From Vanrija pseudolonga (taxonomy: Eukaryota; Basidiomycota; Tremellomycetes; Trichosporonales; Trichosporonaceae): a DNA stretch of 64,000 nt. Under the pieces are notes generated by a model. The model had not been told where the DNA came from. It worked only from the letters and a program-made list of their open reading frames with translations, and searched no databases. Numbering within the stretch: the first letter of the stretch is position 1; every line of letters begins with the position of its first letter. Of the stretch, positions 1-11,451 are shown in pieces. The stretch spans positions 3,782,001-3,846,000 of the forward strand of contig NC_085850.1 in NCBI RefSeq assembly GCF_020906515.1. The letters are read 5' to 3'. Made by a program: the position numbers and the translations under genes.

Positions 1-2225
1 TCGCTCGCGAGCAGTGTCCTCCTCGGGCCTGTGGGGGTCAGAACAATCCGTCTCATAGGGTGCGAGGACTCACTCTGAAGCGCGCTTCGCCAGCTCCTCG
101 GCGCTTAATCGGCCCTTGCCGATGAACGTAGCCGCAGGCTTGTGGTACACGCTTGCCAGCGATGAGATCTCTGCGACCAGCTCCTCGAGGATGGCGGGCG
201 GGACAGTGGTCTGTGGCAGGCTGATTGGAGGGCGCACCGCGAGCACAACCGCCTTGGCCGCCGCTGGGTCGGATGACAGCAGCCTCCAGTAGATGTAGGC
301 ACGGTCACGAACATCGGCGTTGTCACTGTCCTTGGTGGCCGCCTGGAGAACACGCTGCACAATACCCTGAGACTGATCTGGCTTCTTGAGGAAGAGCTTC
401 ACAATGGCAGTAAGAGTTTGCAATTGAACCTTCGAGAATCAGCAAACGTCAAAGATAACCAACACCCACGGGGTAGCTCTCCTCCTTGAAGGCCTCCAGG
501 AAAGTGCTCAGGAGCTCGTCGGCGTTATCAATCTTCTCCGCGTATTCGCCAATGATCCAGATCAGGCTGGCGCGAGCCTCTGGCTCGTCCAACTCTTCCA
601 GGTTGGCGCAAAGAGCGGGGATAATGCCTTCGTAGCTGTGGGGGTACTTCCTGAAGATATCCTGCGATTGTTAGCGGATGCTCCTCATTCCCCGTTGCTC
701 ACCTTGATAACAATCACCGCCTCCTGAACAACGTAGCTGACGCGCGTCTCGATAAGCTCCATCAAGACACCGACGCAGCGCTCCGCGGCGGACTCGATCT
801 TGATAGCGGCCTGTCCAATGGCACGAACAGCCTTCCTGACAAAGTCGACGTCGACCTCGGAAGCGTACTCCTTGAGTTCACCGAGCAGAATGTCGACGTT
901 TCGCGGCGTAGTCAAGCGAACCATGATGTCAAGCTTCTCGACCTTGACGTAAGGAGGGTCGTTGTACTTGCAGAAGAAGACGCGCATTTCGTTGGCGAGG
1001 ACGTCGGGCCGCTTTTGCAACAGCAGATTGATGTTGCGGAGAGCGACCCACTGAACCTCGGGGGCAGACGAGATGAGAGTCACTGGTAGGTGTTAGTCCA
1101 GCCACAATAAAGTACCTACCCAGCGGGGGAGCCATCTTGCGGGTGAGCGACTTGAGCAAGTCATCGCGGTGGACATTCTTGATGTGAATCATGATGACCT
1201 TGACGGCACCGAGGACAACAGCAGCGTTCGCGTGCTGGAACTGAGGCATGACGCGCTCGCAAATGTGCTCGCTCTCCTCGACGTCGTTTGTGCGGTACCG
1301 GGCCAGAGCCGACAGGATGGCGATACGGCCCCACTCGGAACACTCGTTCAGAGCAACCAGCAGCTTTGTCAGCGTGGCCTGGTCGATGATGAACAGCTGG
1401 TTGCTAGGCCTGGCCGAAGGCTCGATTTCCTCGCCGTCAGCCGTGGCCGTCTCGGCGGGCGTGTTCTGAGCAGCCTCGTGGATATCTGAGAGAGCCGCCA
1501 CGGCGTTGGCAACGACCTGAGCGCGTTAGTTGCCACTCTGCTTGTCTTGCTCACCATTGGGTTGCCGTCGCCAATGAGGTCGCGGAGGGTGTCAATAAAG
1601 CCGTACTCGATCGCCATCTCAGGCTTGAGGTCGAACACCTTGGCAACGCAAAGAGCAGCCGTCTTGCGCACGTAAGGGTTCTCATCCTTGAGGCACTTGG
1701 AGAGCGGCGACGCAAGGTAGCTGAGAATCTTCTCGGCGCGCAACATGGACATGGTGCGGATGGCGAGAGCGCGGATGAGGGGGTTTGGGTCGGCGGCATC
1801 CTGCCCCGTGTCAGCGTGGAGCCGCGGCCATAGCGTACCTTGACAAAGGTGTTGACAGCGAGGATGACAAGCTCTGGCTGTGTTTTGGCATAGTTCATGA
1901 GGTAGAGGTAGACGAGCTTCTTCTGCTCGAGGTCGTCTGTTTGCTGCGCCGGGGGTGAGCTCGATGAACGGCGCGCGCCGCCTCCTCGCGCGTCTTGTCA
2001 CATACCATGTTCTTGACGACATCGGGGAAGAGACCGCTGCAGTCCTTTCCAATAGTGTGGTTTGCAATGACACGCTTGATGGCATCTGCTCGCCTGTCGC
2101 GGTACTCGCTGTTGAGCTGCTGGCGCAACTCCCAGTTCTCGCCTGTTGTGGAGCGTTTGTTAGCAGAGAACCAGCGTTTCATGGTCGAGTAGGCGAAACA
2201 TACCCTTCCTAGGAGCGACGGCCAT
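1..2225 (-). CDS. AP-1/AP-2 clathrin adaptor complex, beta subunit (beta-adaptin), 3' end off window
   Basis: Large beta subunit of a clathrin adaptor, which couples cargo and clathrin on Golgi/endosome or plasma membranes. The sequence shows the classic trunk in order: [17 protein letters not shown], a [12 protein letters not shown] block, [51 protein letters not shown] and [12 protein letters not shown], then a long alpha-solenoid. The first exon (2225-2204) encodes only MAVAPRKG and ends at a GTATGT donor. At least six further introns follow. An apparent stop at 70-72 lies inside a good intron: GTGAGT begins right after the TCAGA codon fragment, with TTCTGAC and CACAG before position 28. 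The frame then reopens as an acidic stretch (PEEDTARER) that runs off the left edge. The hinge and any ear domain are therefore outside the window. AP-1 (Apl2) is likelier than AP-2, but the sequence alone does not decide it. Confidence 0.93.
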
Positions 2226-2550
2226 GACTGTGGGTGGTGTATAGGAGGACGAGGAGGACCGTGATCCGTGAGGGTGTGTATAAGGATGTCGAACCAACAG
2301 AGAACCGACGACGCACGACGCCGCAGCCCGCAACGCGTCGTCCACCTCCAGCAATGCTGACGCACAGACATGCCATTTTGATCCCGTCAATACAGGTTCC
2401 GACAAGCCGAGTGACCAGTACTGCTTGCCTCACCATCACAACAAGCTTGAGTGCATAAGTCCTCGAGATCTCGTGTCATCATGCATCTAGATCTCGACGC
2501 GGCCACCACCCTCCCATACCCTACACACACTGTACACTATAAATGCTGAT
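2226..2550. promoter_or_regulatory. Upstream region of the adaptin gene and 3' flank of the acyltransferase gene
   Basis: 325 bp between two minus-strand genes. It must hold the adaptin promoter and the acyltransferase 3' UTR. No TATA box or conserved motif stands out, and no coding frame is supported. Confidence 0.4.
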
Positions 2551-3760
2551 TTATTCAGCCTTGGGACGCTTGAGGAGCACGGCGTCGTCGTCCATCTCAT
2601 CCTCGGTCGTTAGAGACTCAGTCGAAGCGGCGATCGACGAGGTGGCCGGGGTGTCGCTAGCCGAGCGCGAGCGCAGCTTGTTGTCTCCGTCAACGATCAG
2701 CTGGCTTGACGTCGTCTTGGCAGTCGACGAATCTGCGGCACGAAGCGCCTTTGGTGCTGGCGAGGGAGCAGGAGCAGAAATCTCAATGAGCGTCTCGAGC
2801 ATGAGCTTCTGAGTAGACTCGGCGAGAGCGTGGACATCGTCAGCCGTCAAGCCCTTGGTGGAAATGGGAGGAAGAACTGTCGTTAGCGCTGAACATGCAC
2901 TCTCAACCCACTCTTAATCTTCAAACGGCCGCCGTCCAGACGCGACTTGCTGTCGAACAACCGGTGGTAGTTCTCACACACGACCGGGACGACAGGGATC
3001 TGCGCCTGCACAGCGAGGTGGAATGCACCCTTCTTGAAGGGCAGCATTGTAGGTTCGGGGTGCAAGGAGCGTGTTCCTTCAGGGAAGATCCAGATCGAGA
3101 CATCGTTCTTCTTCATGGTAGCGCCGGCCTGCTCAACCGTGTTGACCGCGTCCTTGCGGTTCTTGCGGTCGATGAACACTGCACCAGAAAGGGTCACTGC
3201 AATGTTAGTAAGGCGTCCAAGGCATCTCACTCACTGTACTGGCCGAGAATAGGAGTCATCTTGAGCTCCTTCTTAGCCATGATTGATGTCCGCTTGGGGA
3301 AGATGCGGCCGAGGTAGAGAATGTCGAGCATGCTTCCCGGTTAGCTCCTTTGCCCTAAGCGCGCCAGCCTACCTTTGGTGGTTTCCAATAATGACGGCGC
3401 TCTGGGGCTTGCCGTCGCGAGCAGTGAGGAGGCCATCGAGGTGCTCCTGGCCCTCGACGTCAAAGTGCAAGCCCATCAGAGGGTGGGCGATGTGATAGAA
3501 TGAACGTGCAACCAGGTAGTTGATGTTGTACCGCTGTAAATGTCAGCACATGACAAAGGAAGATAGCCTACCTGGCCAGCAGCGGTAGCGATAATGCTGA
3601 TGAGAAGACCCCAGAAGCTCGCCGAGGCCAGCGTCGTGACATAGATTGTGAGGTTGAAGTAGAATCGGGCGCGTTGGTAGCGTCTTGAGAGGACGCCAAG
3701 AGCACCGAAAGCGACCGCTGATGCGATCGCAATGGGCTTGAGAACCCAGGAGAGTGGCAT
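2551..3760 (-). CDS. SLC1: 1-acyl-sn-glycerol-3-phosphate acyltransferase (Slc1/PlsC family)
   Basis: Acylates lysophosphatidic acid to phosphatidic acid, the branch point to phospholipids and triacylglycerol, in ER or lipid-droplet membranes. The chosen start, MPLSWVLKP, opens a hydrophobic N-terminus with two membrane segments (about residues 5-20 and 35-55). The PlsC motifs follow in order. NHQSMLD gives the catalytic His and Asp (NHx4D) and is split by an intron after NHQ. GAVFIDRKNR is block II, IFPEGTRS is block III and IPVVPVVCE is block IV. The last 70 or so residues are a low-complexity Ser/Thr/Ala tail ending KRPKAE. About 330 residues over five exons is normal for the family. In-frame codons upstream of the start encode only Pro/Ser/His-rich leader sequence, so they were left out. 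Confidence 0.95.
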
Positions 3761-4569
3761 GGGGGCTGGGGGTGGAGTGAAGGAGAGTAGAGGGTGGGGA
3801 AGGGAAAGGAAGGGGGGGAGTGAGATGAGTGCAAAGGGAGAGTGCAGAAGAGAGTGAGATGAGTGATTGTGGAAAGTGAAAGGAAATCTAAAAGGCACAA
3901 TGGCGATCTTTTAGCGGCTTGATGCATCATGGGGCTGTCTGCTTTGGCTTGGCTTTGCCGTATCGTCATGGGGCCAACTAGTTAACCAGCCAGGCTTCGG
4001 CACGTCGGGCTCCGTCTTGGCCGGGCTGTTAACACCAAACGCCCAGCTGGGGCAGCAGGGCCAGCAACGACGGCCGGCCGGGATGTCAGCAGCTTGCACG
4101 GACGGACAAGGCCGCAGACCTGCCGGCGGCGTGACAGTGCGTGTGCTGCTGGCTGCAGGCTGCGCTGCATGCAGTCTTCAAGCCTCGTTCGCCGCCTCCC
4201 GGTTACGATCGATAGCCACCGTCATGAGCAGTCAGCCCGCTACGCGCTCCCAAGTGTCACGGGCCCCACCACGGTCGTGTGTGGTTTCAGACGGGGTCAA
4301 ATCGGCGTGTGGTGCATCAACCCCACTCGCGATCCATTCGAGCGCACAGACCCAGGGGTGAAGCCCAGCAAGCCAACAAGCCAGCCAGCCGCCCATCAAG
4401 TAGGGGCAGGCAATACGGCGGGGCCAGTCGGCCGGCCGCCCACAGTCTGCAGCCGCCTTTCCAGCCAACAACGCATCACCAACTACAACCAGTCAACGAC
4501 GTCACTCCGTCTCATATCAACTGTTGGTCACATCCACATCCGCATCTTCCTCAGCAACCTAGCAAAACA
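3761..4569. promoter_or_regulatory. Divergent promoter region between acyltransferase and GMF genes
   Basis: 809 bp between two divergent starts. On the acyltransferase side, 3765-3880 is purine-rich on the plus strand, giving that mRNA a CT-rich leader. GGCCGGCC-type palindromes occur near 4073-4080 and 4430-4440. Open frames across this stretch are GC-rich noise with no domain. Confidence 0.45.
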
Positions 4570-5291
4570 ATGGTCAGTACCAGCCCCCAACACCTCACTA
4601 CACCTACTAACCCCAGCCCGCCAGTCTCGCACAGTCGACATCCCCGCAACCGTAAAGGACGCGCTCAAAGAGTTCCGCTTCTCCAAGAGCAAAGGCAACG
4701 CAGCAATCTCGGGTCAGTCAAATAGCACAGGCTAGGAGCTAGTTAGTCACTGACCCCACTTAGTCAAGATTGTCAAGGCCACTCTGTCAATGGCCGTCGA
4801 TGAGGAGTTTGAGGACCAGAGCATTGAGGAGATCGCAGAGGGTGAGTGGGCGTGTTGGAGCGAGCTTGCACAGGACCCAAAGCTGACGCCTTCTCAAGAG
4901 TTGCCCGAGAATGCTCCGCGTTACATTCTCCTGTCCCACGAGCTCGTGAGTGGACAGTGTTTCCCAGCTTTTAGGCCCGAGCTGACGTCTACAGACCCAC
5001 AAGGACGGACGCGTGTCCTACCCCCTTCTGCTGGTCAACTGGCAAGTCGACCGACGCGTGCCTCAACCTTGGCGCTGCTGACTTGTCGTGCAGGTCGCCC
5101 TCTGGCTCGCCAGTAGAGCTCCTGACGCTGCATGCGTCTGCGTTGAGCTACTTCCAGCAGGTTGCCGAGGTTGCAAAGGTTTGTGCTAGGACCTCGCAGA
5201 TAAGATGCTGATGGCTCAGGTCCTCGAGGTTCGCGATGGCGCCGAGGGTCTCACCAAGGAGGCCGTCGACGAGAAGCTCCTGCAGGCGTAG
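4570..5291 (+). CDS. AIM7: Glia maturation factor / Aim7-like ADF-homology protein
   Basis: Small ADF-H protein. The GMF branch binds Arp2/3 and promotes debranching of actin networks rather than binding actin itself. Spliced, the protein is about 138 residues, the usual GMF size. Recognisable blocks in order are VDIPATVKDALKEFRF, GNAAIS, VKIVKATL, ELPENAPRYILLSHEL, KDGRVSYPLLLVNW, SPSGSPVELLTLHAS and VLEVRDGAEGLT, which match the GMF order (FRF..NNAAI..LPE..PRF..DGRVSYPL..F..R). Six introns are needed. The first exon contains only the ATG (4570-4572) before GTCAGT, joining at CCAG to SRTVDIP. The intron after LLVNW uses a GCAAGT donor, so it is a GC-AG intron. GMF is preferred over cofilin because of the DGRVSYPL block and the length. 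Confidence 0.9.
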
Positions 5292-5850
5292 TGGATATTG
5301 GGCTGTCGCTGTCGCGTACTCGAGCGCACTCGAGCACTCGTGGTTGTCGTGGAATGGATGCATAGACTTTGGCTGTTATTGATTCCGGGTGAGCCTTGTT
5401 GCATCAAGGACACGGACACACCACGCCACCACCCCCGCATGTCGTAGTCCTCGTGTCAGCCATGTTTGCCCTTAATCGCAGTGGTGGAGGTTGCTCACCC
5501 CGCGCCGCCTGCTGCCTGCCTGCCCGTGTTGCCTGTTGCCATTCCAAGCCGCGGCGCCGTGGCTAGTTCACATTACCCAGATTGGGATTCAAACTCTGCT
5601 CGTCCCAGCAACTCCCTTCTCACTGTCTCAACACCCACCACAATCAAGTTTACAACAGTCTCACACTGCACTGCGCGAGCTCCCACCCACCACAAGCTGT
5701 ACACACACACAGCCCTTGACAACACCTTGCTAGCCTTCATCCAACATCAACAAGGCCTTCGTCCACAATCTGGTTCCCGGCACTCGTCCCGCCCCCGGGT
5801 TCGCCCCTCTCGCCCACACTGGAGCTCACCACCAACACCCGTGACGGGAT
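5292..5850. promoter_or_regulatory. Intergenic region, 3' flank of GMF and upstream of the F-box-like gene
   Basis: 559 bp between tandem plus-strand genes. It contains short TGCC-type simple sequence around 5513-5545 and a C/A-rich leader from about 5620 to the next ATG. No further gene is supported. Confidence 0.4.
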
Positions 5851-7667
5851 ATGGATATGGACCCCCAGATGTCTGCACACGACCATGTCGACGATCATGC
5901 GGACGACAATGATGAGCTAGGCGAGGACGATGACCACCCAGACGACTCTGAGACAAAGCCTCATGTCAAGAAGACCGGGCGGCCCATCTTGTTTGCCAAA
6001 GAGGTCAAGTGGAAGGATATCCCCCAGTGGTGGTCACGCACCGATTGCCCCCTCCTGCAGCTACCAGACCATGTGCTCAACAGGTGTTTCGCTCTTGACA
6101 CTGGCCTGGGGGTGAGTTGACCTGCGTTAGCCTCTGGTCTAACAGATCCAGCTACGCGACTATATTGCTCTGGCGGGCGTAAATCGCTTCCTTCGCTCCC
6201 AGTTGGACGATCGAGTCTTTGAAGTGGGCATATCAGTGAACCGCAGTAGCTGACGTTTAGGAAGTGTGCATTCACCACCGACTCACGGCCGACGACTCAC
6301 TCATCGATCGCGCCCCACTGGCGACCTCTGCTACTGTCAGTCGAGTGGTACCAGATTGGCACAAACCAAAGGAGCGACACTCCATTCGGTCACTTCCTGG
6401 CAACTTCTATCGACCTCGAGGTGCAAGGAAGGACTGGTCAAAAGCTCAATATACGGTCTACCGGCAAGAGCGGGAGATTCACCTTGCCACGGAGCGACTG
6501 AAGCGGTACCAGCAAGGCCTACAGGCTAGTATCAATCGCCAAAACGCGCTCGGACAGGCCGTCTTCCATCCGCCTGTGAAGGATGGCAACGTGCTAAGGC
6601 AGGTGATTGGTGTTGTGAATGGGCGACGAAATGGCGAGCGATCGGCGAAAGTGGGCACGGACGCCGGCCCTCAAGGCTATGTCTCCCGTCTGGAGCCCAA
6701 GCCTCGCGACATCTCTCTCCTCCGTGGCCGGGTGTGGGACAGTGAAGGGAAAGCCCAGCTTGAGGCGCAGCTGCAGCAAGCAATTGATGCGGCTACCAAC
6801 CCACAGCACCTGAGCGACGACGATCAAGGCGAGCCCGAGTATGCTGGGAGGAAGCGCAAGCGGCCAACGTGGTCGGTGCCCAAGACTCCAGATGATTCAG
6901 ACAGCGACGAGTTTGAGTGGGATGAGAAGGGCAACAAGGTGGTTCATGACTTTTGGCCCAGCACATGGAGGGCCAGGGCAGTCTCTGCCATTCATGACGT
7001 GAGGATGAACAAGAAGGTGGGTCAAACTGTCCGTGCGAGACCTGACCAGTTTGCAGGCTGCAAGGGACAAGTACAAGGTGTCTGAAGCCGAGCTATTGAC
7101 CTTGAAGCATGTTCTTGTGGTATGTCAATGCTGCCTGCTTCGTTCGCCGCTGACGTGCTAGCACAATCCCATGAACTCGACTGCGTAAGATACAGGCCCG
7201 TATGCAGGCATGCTGACAATCTTGCAGTCCAAAGCAATTGTTCCTCGAGGCAGCTGTAGAAGCCCTTGCATTCCGCTCTCACGGGGGCCCTGTTGGTCAC
7301 CGAGACTATGTGTAAGTGAACAACACCCCGCGACGATGGGAGCGTATGACGTTGTTGACACGAGGACAGGTCCAAGGTGGTGGAGAGGTCTCGGAAGAAC
7401 CGCGCGACTCGGGCGGCCAAGCTTGAGAAGGCCAAGGAGTCTGGAAGTTATGTTGTCAAGCCGAAACGTGGATCGACACCCATTCATTGGCTGAGTGGGA
7501 CTATGGGAAGTGTGTCAAGCATGTCCTGGCAGCCTTTGTTACCGCCGCCGCCGCCACCGCTTGCGCCACAACCGATGGTGACTGCGGGTGCACTTCCACC
7601 TCCACCATCTATGAATGGCACCGGTGGTGGTGGTGGTGGTGGTGGTGGTAGTAGTAGTGGCGTGTGA
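5851..7667 (+). CDS. F-box-like protein with XPA-like C-terminal element and polyproline/polyglycine tail
   Basis: About 520 residues over seven exons. The N-terminus (MDMDPQMSAHDHVDD...) is very acidic. It is followed around residue 70 by an F-box-like helical stretch (LPDHVLNRCFALD, LRDYIALAGVNRFLRSQLDDRVFEEVC). The middle contains a basic, Arg/Gln-rich region (YRQEREIHLATERLKRYQQ) and an acidic NLS-flanked patch (GRKRKRPTW). A helical block near residue 400 (ARDKYKVSEAELLTLKHV, then PKQLFLEAAVEALAFRSHGG) resembles the C-terminal DNA-binding part of XPA/Rad14 and its relatives in fungal F-box proteins. The tail is P6/P5 runs, then a (GGT)n-coded glycine run and SSSGV. The role is unproven: an SCF substrate receptor with a nucleic-acid or damage-linked domain is a reasonable guess. 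The zinc finger of true XPA is absent. Confidence 0.6.
7623..7650 (+). repeat. (GGT)n microsatellite inside a coding exon
   Basis: About nine GGT units encode the glycine run at the end of the F-box-like protein and grade into AGT/serine codons. It is likely length-polymorphic between strains. Confidence 0.9.
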
Positions 7668-8557
7668 TTTCCAGCCCCCAAGAGGACTGCTTGTAATGGG
7701 ATTGGTTGTAACTTTAAGAAGTAAAAGTGACTTTTGTCCGAAACTGGTAGCTTTTGAGGTAATGCGAGTGTGTATGGAATGGCCATGTCAGACATGAGAT
7801 TGCCAGGGTAAAGTAAAGGTTGGGCCGCTCGGGCCATGCTGTCATGGCACACCCAACGCCGCACACTCCCCTCCCCCCTCCCACCTGCACCAGGGACAAC
7901 TGGGCAATAGCGGGAGTATATCCCGCCCTAAAGGCTACCGCATTCGGTACTAGACATTAATTAGGCGACCCATTACAAGATGATGGGTCTTTTGGGTGGC
8001 AAAACGGGGCAAGCCAGAAAACGGAAGAAGAAAAAAGCGCCAAAGGGTCAAGGGGCTGCCTGGCTGCCTGGCTTGCCTTGCTTTTTTGCCCTGACAAGTC
8101 ACTTTGTGAGACTAGAACTTTGCGCTGGTTGGCTGGCTCCGCGCCTTCCTTTTGACTTTGACCTCTTTCCCCCCCGCCCGCCCGCCAGCCAGCCAGCCTG
8201 GCCCCCCGCCGCTGTCGTCGTCCCCCTTCCCCCCCAGCCCCGCCCGCCGCCCACTCACCCTTTCCACTCCTCCCCTCTACTATTTGTGTGTCTTCATAGT
8301 CATCAACCATCCCCCCACTTCCACTTCACTTCTACACGCTCACTCTCGACACTTGCACACTTTCGCATTCATCATCCCACACTGGCCATTACTGCATTCA
8401 ACCACCCCTCTTGCGACTCTCTCTCTCTGCCTGCTTGTAGCACAAACGGCTACGCCCCACTTGGAGACGCCCCTCTCGGCCCAGTTACTTTCGAGGGGGA
8501 GACTGAGAGGAAGAGGTCATTGCGCATAAGCCTTCACATTGCATCCCTCAACTCTCA
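7668..8557. promoter_or_regulatory. Intergenic region with long pyrimidine-rich leader
   Basis: 890 bp between tandem plus-strand genes. The first part is the 3' flank of the F-box-like gene. From about 8160 to 8555 the plus strand is strongly C/T-rich (CCCG and CCAG runs, then CATC/CTCAC-rich sequence), as expected for the promoter and leader of the next gene. I see no RNA gene. Confidence 0.45.
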
Positions 8558-11016
8558 ATGTCGTCGACCCATCATCCATCCACCCCTCCTCGTGACATCA
8601 ACCTCACGCCCACCCTCTCATCACCAGTCACACCACCTCCCCCAGAAACGCCTTACGCTTCCCTCCCGACCCCGCGAACGGCACAGCAACTTCGCAGGTT
8701 GGAGGCTGTCAACGCCCCAGAAGCACTCCGTCCCGTCAAGTTGGCTCATGATGACATGAGCATCACAAAGGGCAAAATGAGTCACCATCACCCGTCTTCC
8801 TCGCCAGAGCCTCTCAAGAGGAGACGCTCGTCGTCTATTGCTTCTCGCCAGACCCTGGCCTCTGCATTCAACTCTCAAGGCCGGGCCTCGTTTGACGACA
8901 TGCCAGAAGAAGATGAGGAGGACAAGGGAGCCCAACAACCCTTGTCAGACACCGACCTCGAATCTATGCAGGCACGTCTGGCTACAATAGTCACCGAGGG
9001 CTCGGACGCAGGCGCCCAGCGAGATGAGCTCGCAAAGATGGTGAGTCATAATCTCCACCGCTGACGTCGCTGACACTTGCAGTGCCAGACACTTCTCAGC
9101 GCCTATGGCACAGGAATGCCCTTCCTCCGCCAACAAGTCGACGCTCAGCAGGAAACTATCGCTGCCTTGCAGCAGCAGTCTCGCCTGGCAGAGCAGTTGA
9201 TGAGCATTGAGCGGTGAGTGGGACGGCGAGCGTCTTGTGACGAGGCTGACGAATGTAGCGATCGCTTCATGGCGGAGCGGGCTAGCTGGGAAGCGGAAAC
9301 TCGTGCTCTGATCCGTACCCGTGAGCTGGAGGCTGCCGCTGGCAACCGCCCCAAGCGACTGCTGGATCTGGATGTTGGATACCATCAAGAGCTTGAAGCC
9401 GCGAACAAGCGTCTGGAAATGGGTAATCGACTCATGGCGCCGAGGGTGAGTGTCGCCCTGTCGAGAGCATGACTGACTCGTAGCTGGTCGACACTCAGCA
9501 GCAGATCGAGTCTTTGGTCACCGAGCTTCGTCATCTTCGAGCCCATGTCATTCTTGACACATCCGCGCTCGAGGGTGATCCCCAGCAGGCGCAGGTTGCA
9601 ACGAAGCCGACCACGGCTGCCGCGCCTACTTTAAAGTCGGGCAAGGCTAGGACCACTCTGGGCGACGCGCGTGCAGAGCACCTGCTACTGGCTGCTCGCA
9701 GGGTTCGTTCCCTCCGTCCTCAAGACGGCAGCATTGGCCGGCTCACGTTGGGCGAGCTCAAGAGCCGCGGGGTTGTTGGGCCTGATGGTGGCGTCGGTTA
9801 TTCTGAGGGTTATGGTGGAGTAAAGGGAGCGGAGGATGAGCCGCCAGTTACCGACCTGGAGAGCCTCCTTTCTCCAAGCAGCGAGCGCCGCGTGAATCCT
9901 ACGTCGAAGCAATCATCCTCGCAGCCATCTGGCACGCCATCTACGGCCCGACCCAAGCAGACCAAGCGCTCGATGCCGACTACACCGTCGCGTAGCCGTG
10001 GTGCAGCCCAGGTGCCACAGACCACTCCCGGTGGTAACTTTAGCGATCTTCTACTTGCAGCTGAGCTGGCCACGAGGCCTGGGACTCCGTCGCGCGACAC
10101 CTCCACCTCGCACGGGCCGAGTGCAACAATGTCTGCCACCCGCACGACCACTGGTACCCAGTACATCTTTGAGAGCCCAAGCAAGAAGCAGAGGCGCCAG
10201 CCACCTGCCACCATCGAATGGGTCCCCCGTCGCCAACTGGAGGAAGAGTCGGCAGCTCCTCGCGCTTCGTCAACAACCGACGACCGTCACGAGTCTGCGC
10301 TAGACCTGCTCGCCCTCGCGAGCCAAGACGTCGCTCAAGGCTCCTCGAGTGTTTTGGCCGCTGCTGCTCGATTCGAGGGCATGATGGAAGGAGACCAGGA
10401 GGGCTACCAATCCCAAAGCCGTGGCGATACACCACTGGGACCGGCCATCAAGCTCGAAGGGTCGTCCAAGGACACGCCACTCCGCAGTCACCCCTCCAAC
10501 ACACCACCTGCTCGTGGGTTCCCATCTTCAACTGGAGATGATCCTTTTGTCAGCGGCGAAGGGTCGAATGCTTTCCAGAGCCCGACTGGCGCCGCGGTGC
10601 CGGGTCTTGGGAAGTATGTGCACCTGTCCAGTGCCATGCCCGCACGTCGTGTTCGCTCCCCTTATCTCAAGTGGACCAAGGAGGAGGTAGGTTGCAATGG
10701 TTTGTGGTAATGCTGACTTGATCCAGGACGAGCTTCTCACCCGTGCGGTCATGGAGCACGGCGAAAAGTGGGACCTCGTGAGCAAGTGTGTGCCAACTCG
10801 CAGCTACCACCAGGTCCGCCAAAGGTCAGTGATATATCACGGCGCTGTGTGTCGCCATACTAACGTTTCCACAGGTGGCTGCGCAAGACTGGAGCTTTCG
10901 ACAAGAAGCCGGCAAACTCTACGCCGTCCAACGATCCCTCTCCACTGGGCCGTGGCACTGCTCCGGGCGAGCAGGCGAGCCCAACTCCAAAGAGCAGGAA
11001 GCGTCGCGATGCGTAA
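8558..11016 (+). CDS. Myb/SANT-domain nuclear protein with coiled coil
   Basis: About 735 residues, six introns. It starts MSSTHHPSTPPRD with a Pro/Ser/Thr-rich region and a KRRRSSS basic patch. A central coiled-coil segment (around residues 150-300: QQVDAQQETIAALQQQ, EQLMSIER, WEAETRALIRTRELEAA, YHQELEAANKRLEMGNRL) suggests oligomerisation. A long disordered stretch follows with SPSKKQRRQ as a likely NLS. Near the C-terminus is one Myb repeat: YLKWTKEEDELLTRAVMEHG, KWDLVSKCVPTRSYHQVRQR, WLRKTGAFD, with the expected spaced Trp residues. Introns fall at the EED codon and inside QVRQRW. The protein ends TPKSRKRRDA. A role as a chromatin or transcription factor is inferred from the single Myb repeat; no specific orthologue is recognised. 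Confidence 0.8.
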
Positions 11017-11451
11017 GGGACGGAGTGAAGGGGACTGGAGTGTGTCAAGTGTGCCTAGTCACCGCCAAGTTGCACATTGCAGATGATGCCATACCATTAT
11101 TGTTATGTATATTTATATGCAGTTAGAAGACGCCGCCAATGGATCTGTGCACAGCATCCGTGACACAAAGATGCCCATTGTCTCTGGTTCCATGGGTCAC
11201 CCATCCGTCACACTCGCCTCCTACCGAGAATGGCATGGCGCCGCCTCGACGCGGCCATCGGTGCGACCGGCCCTGCCTCGAGGCATGTACCATCTTCGGG
11301 TGACCGACAATCCTACTGTAGCAATCCTCACGTCTGACAGAGCTGCGATCGCTTGCTTCTGCTTGCATCCTTTGACCGTCACAGACTTGAACGTTCGCTC
11401 GGTCAAGACGTTTGCAATCGACTTTCTCACCTTGTACCACTCGTCATCACC
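11017..11451. promoter_or_regulatory. Intergenic region upstream of the GH16 gene
   Basis: 435 bp between tandem plus-strand genes. It includes an AT-rich patch at 11095-11120 (TATTGTTATGTATATTTATATG), plausibly the upstream gene's poly(A) region. Nothing else is recognisable. Confidence 0.4.

Noticed and set aside
4094-4735. 213-codon open frame upstream of and into the GMF gene
   Set aside because: Low-complexity translation across the promoter and first intron; the GMF splicing pattern explains the conserved part.
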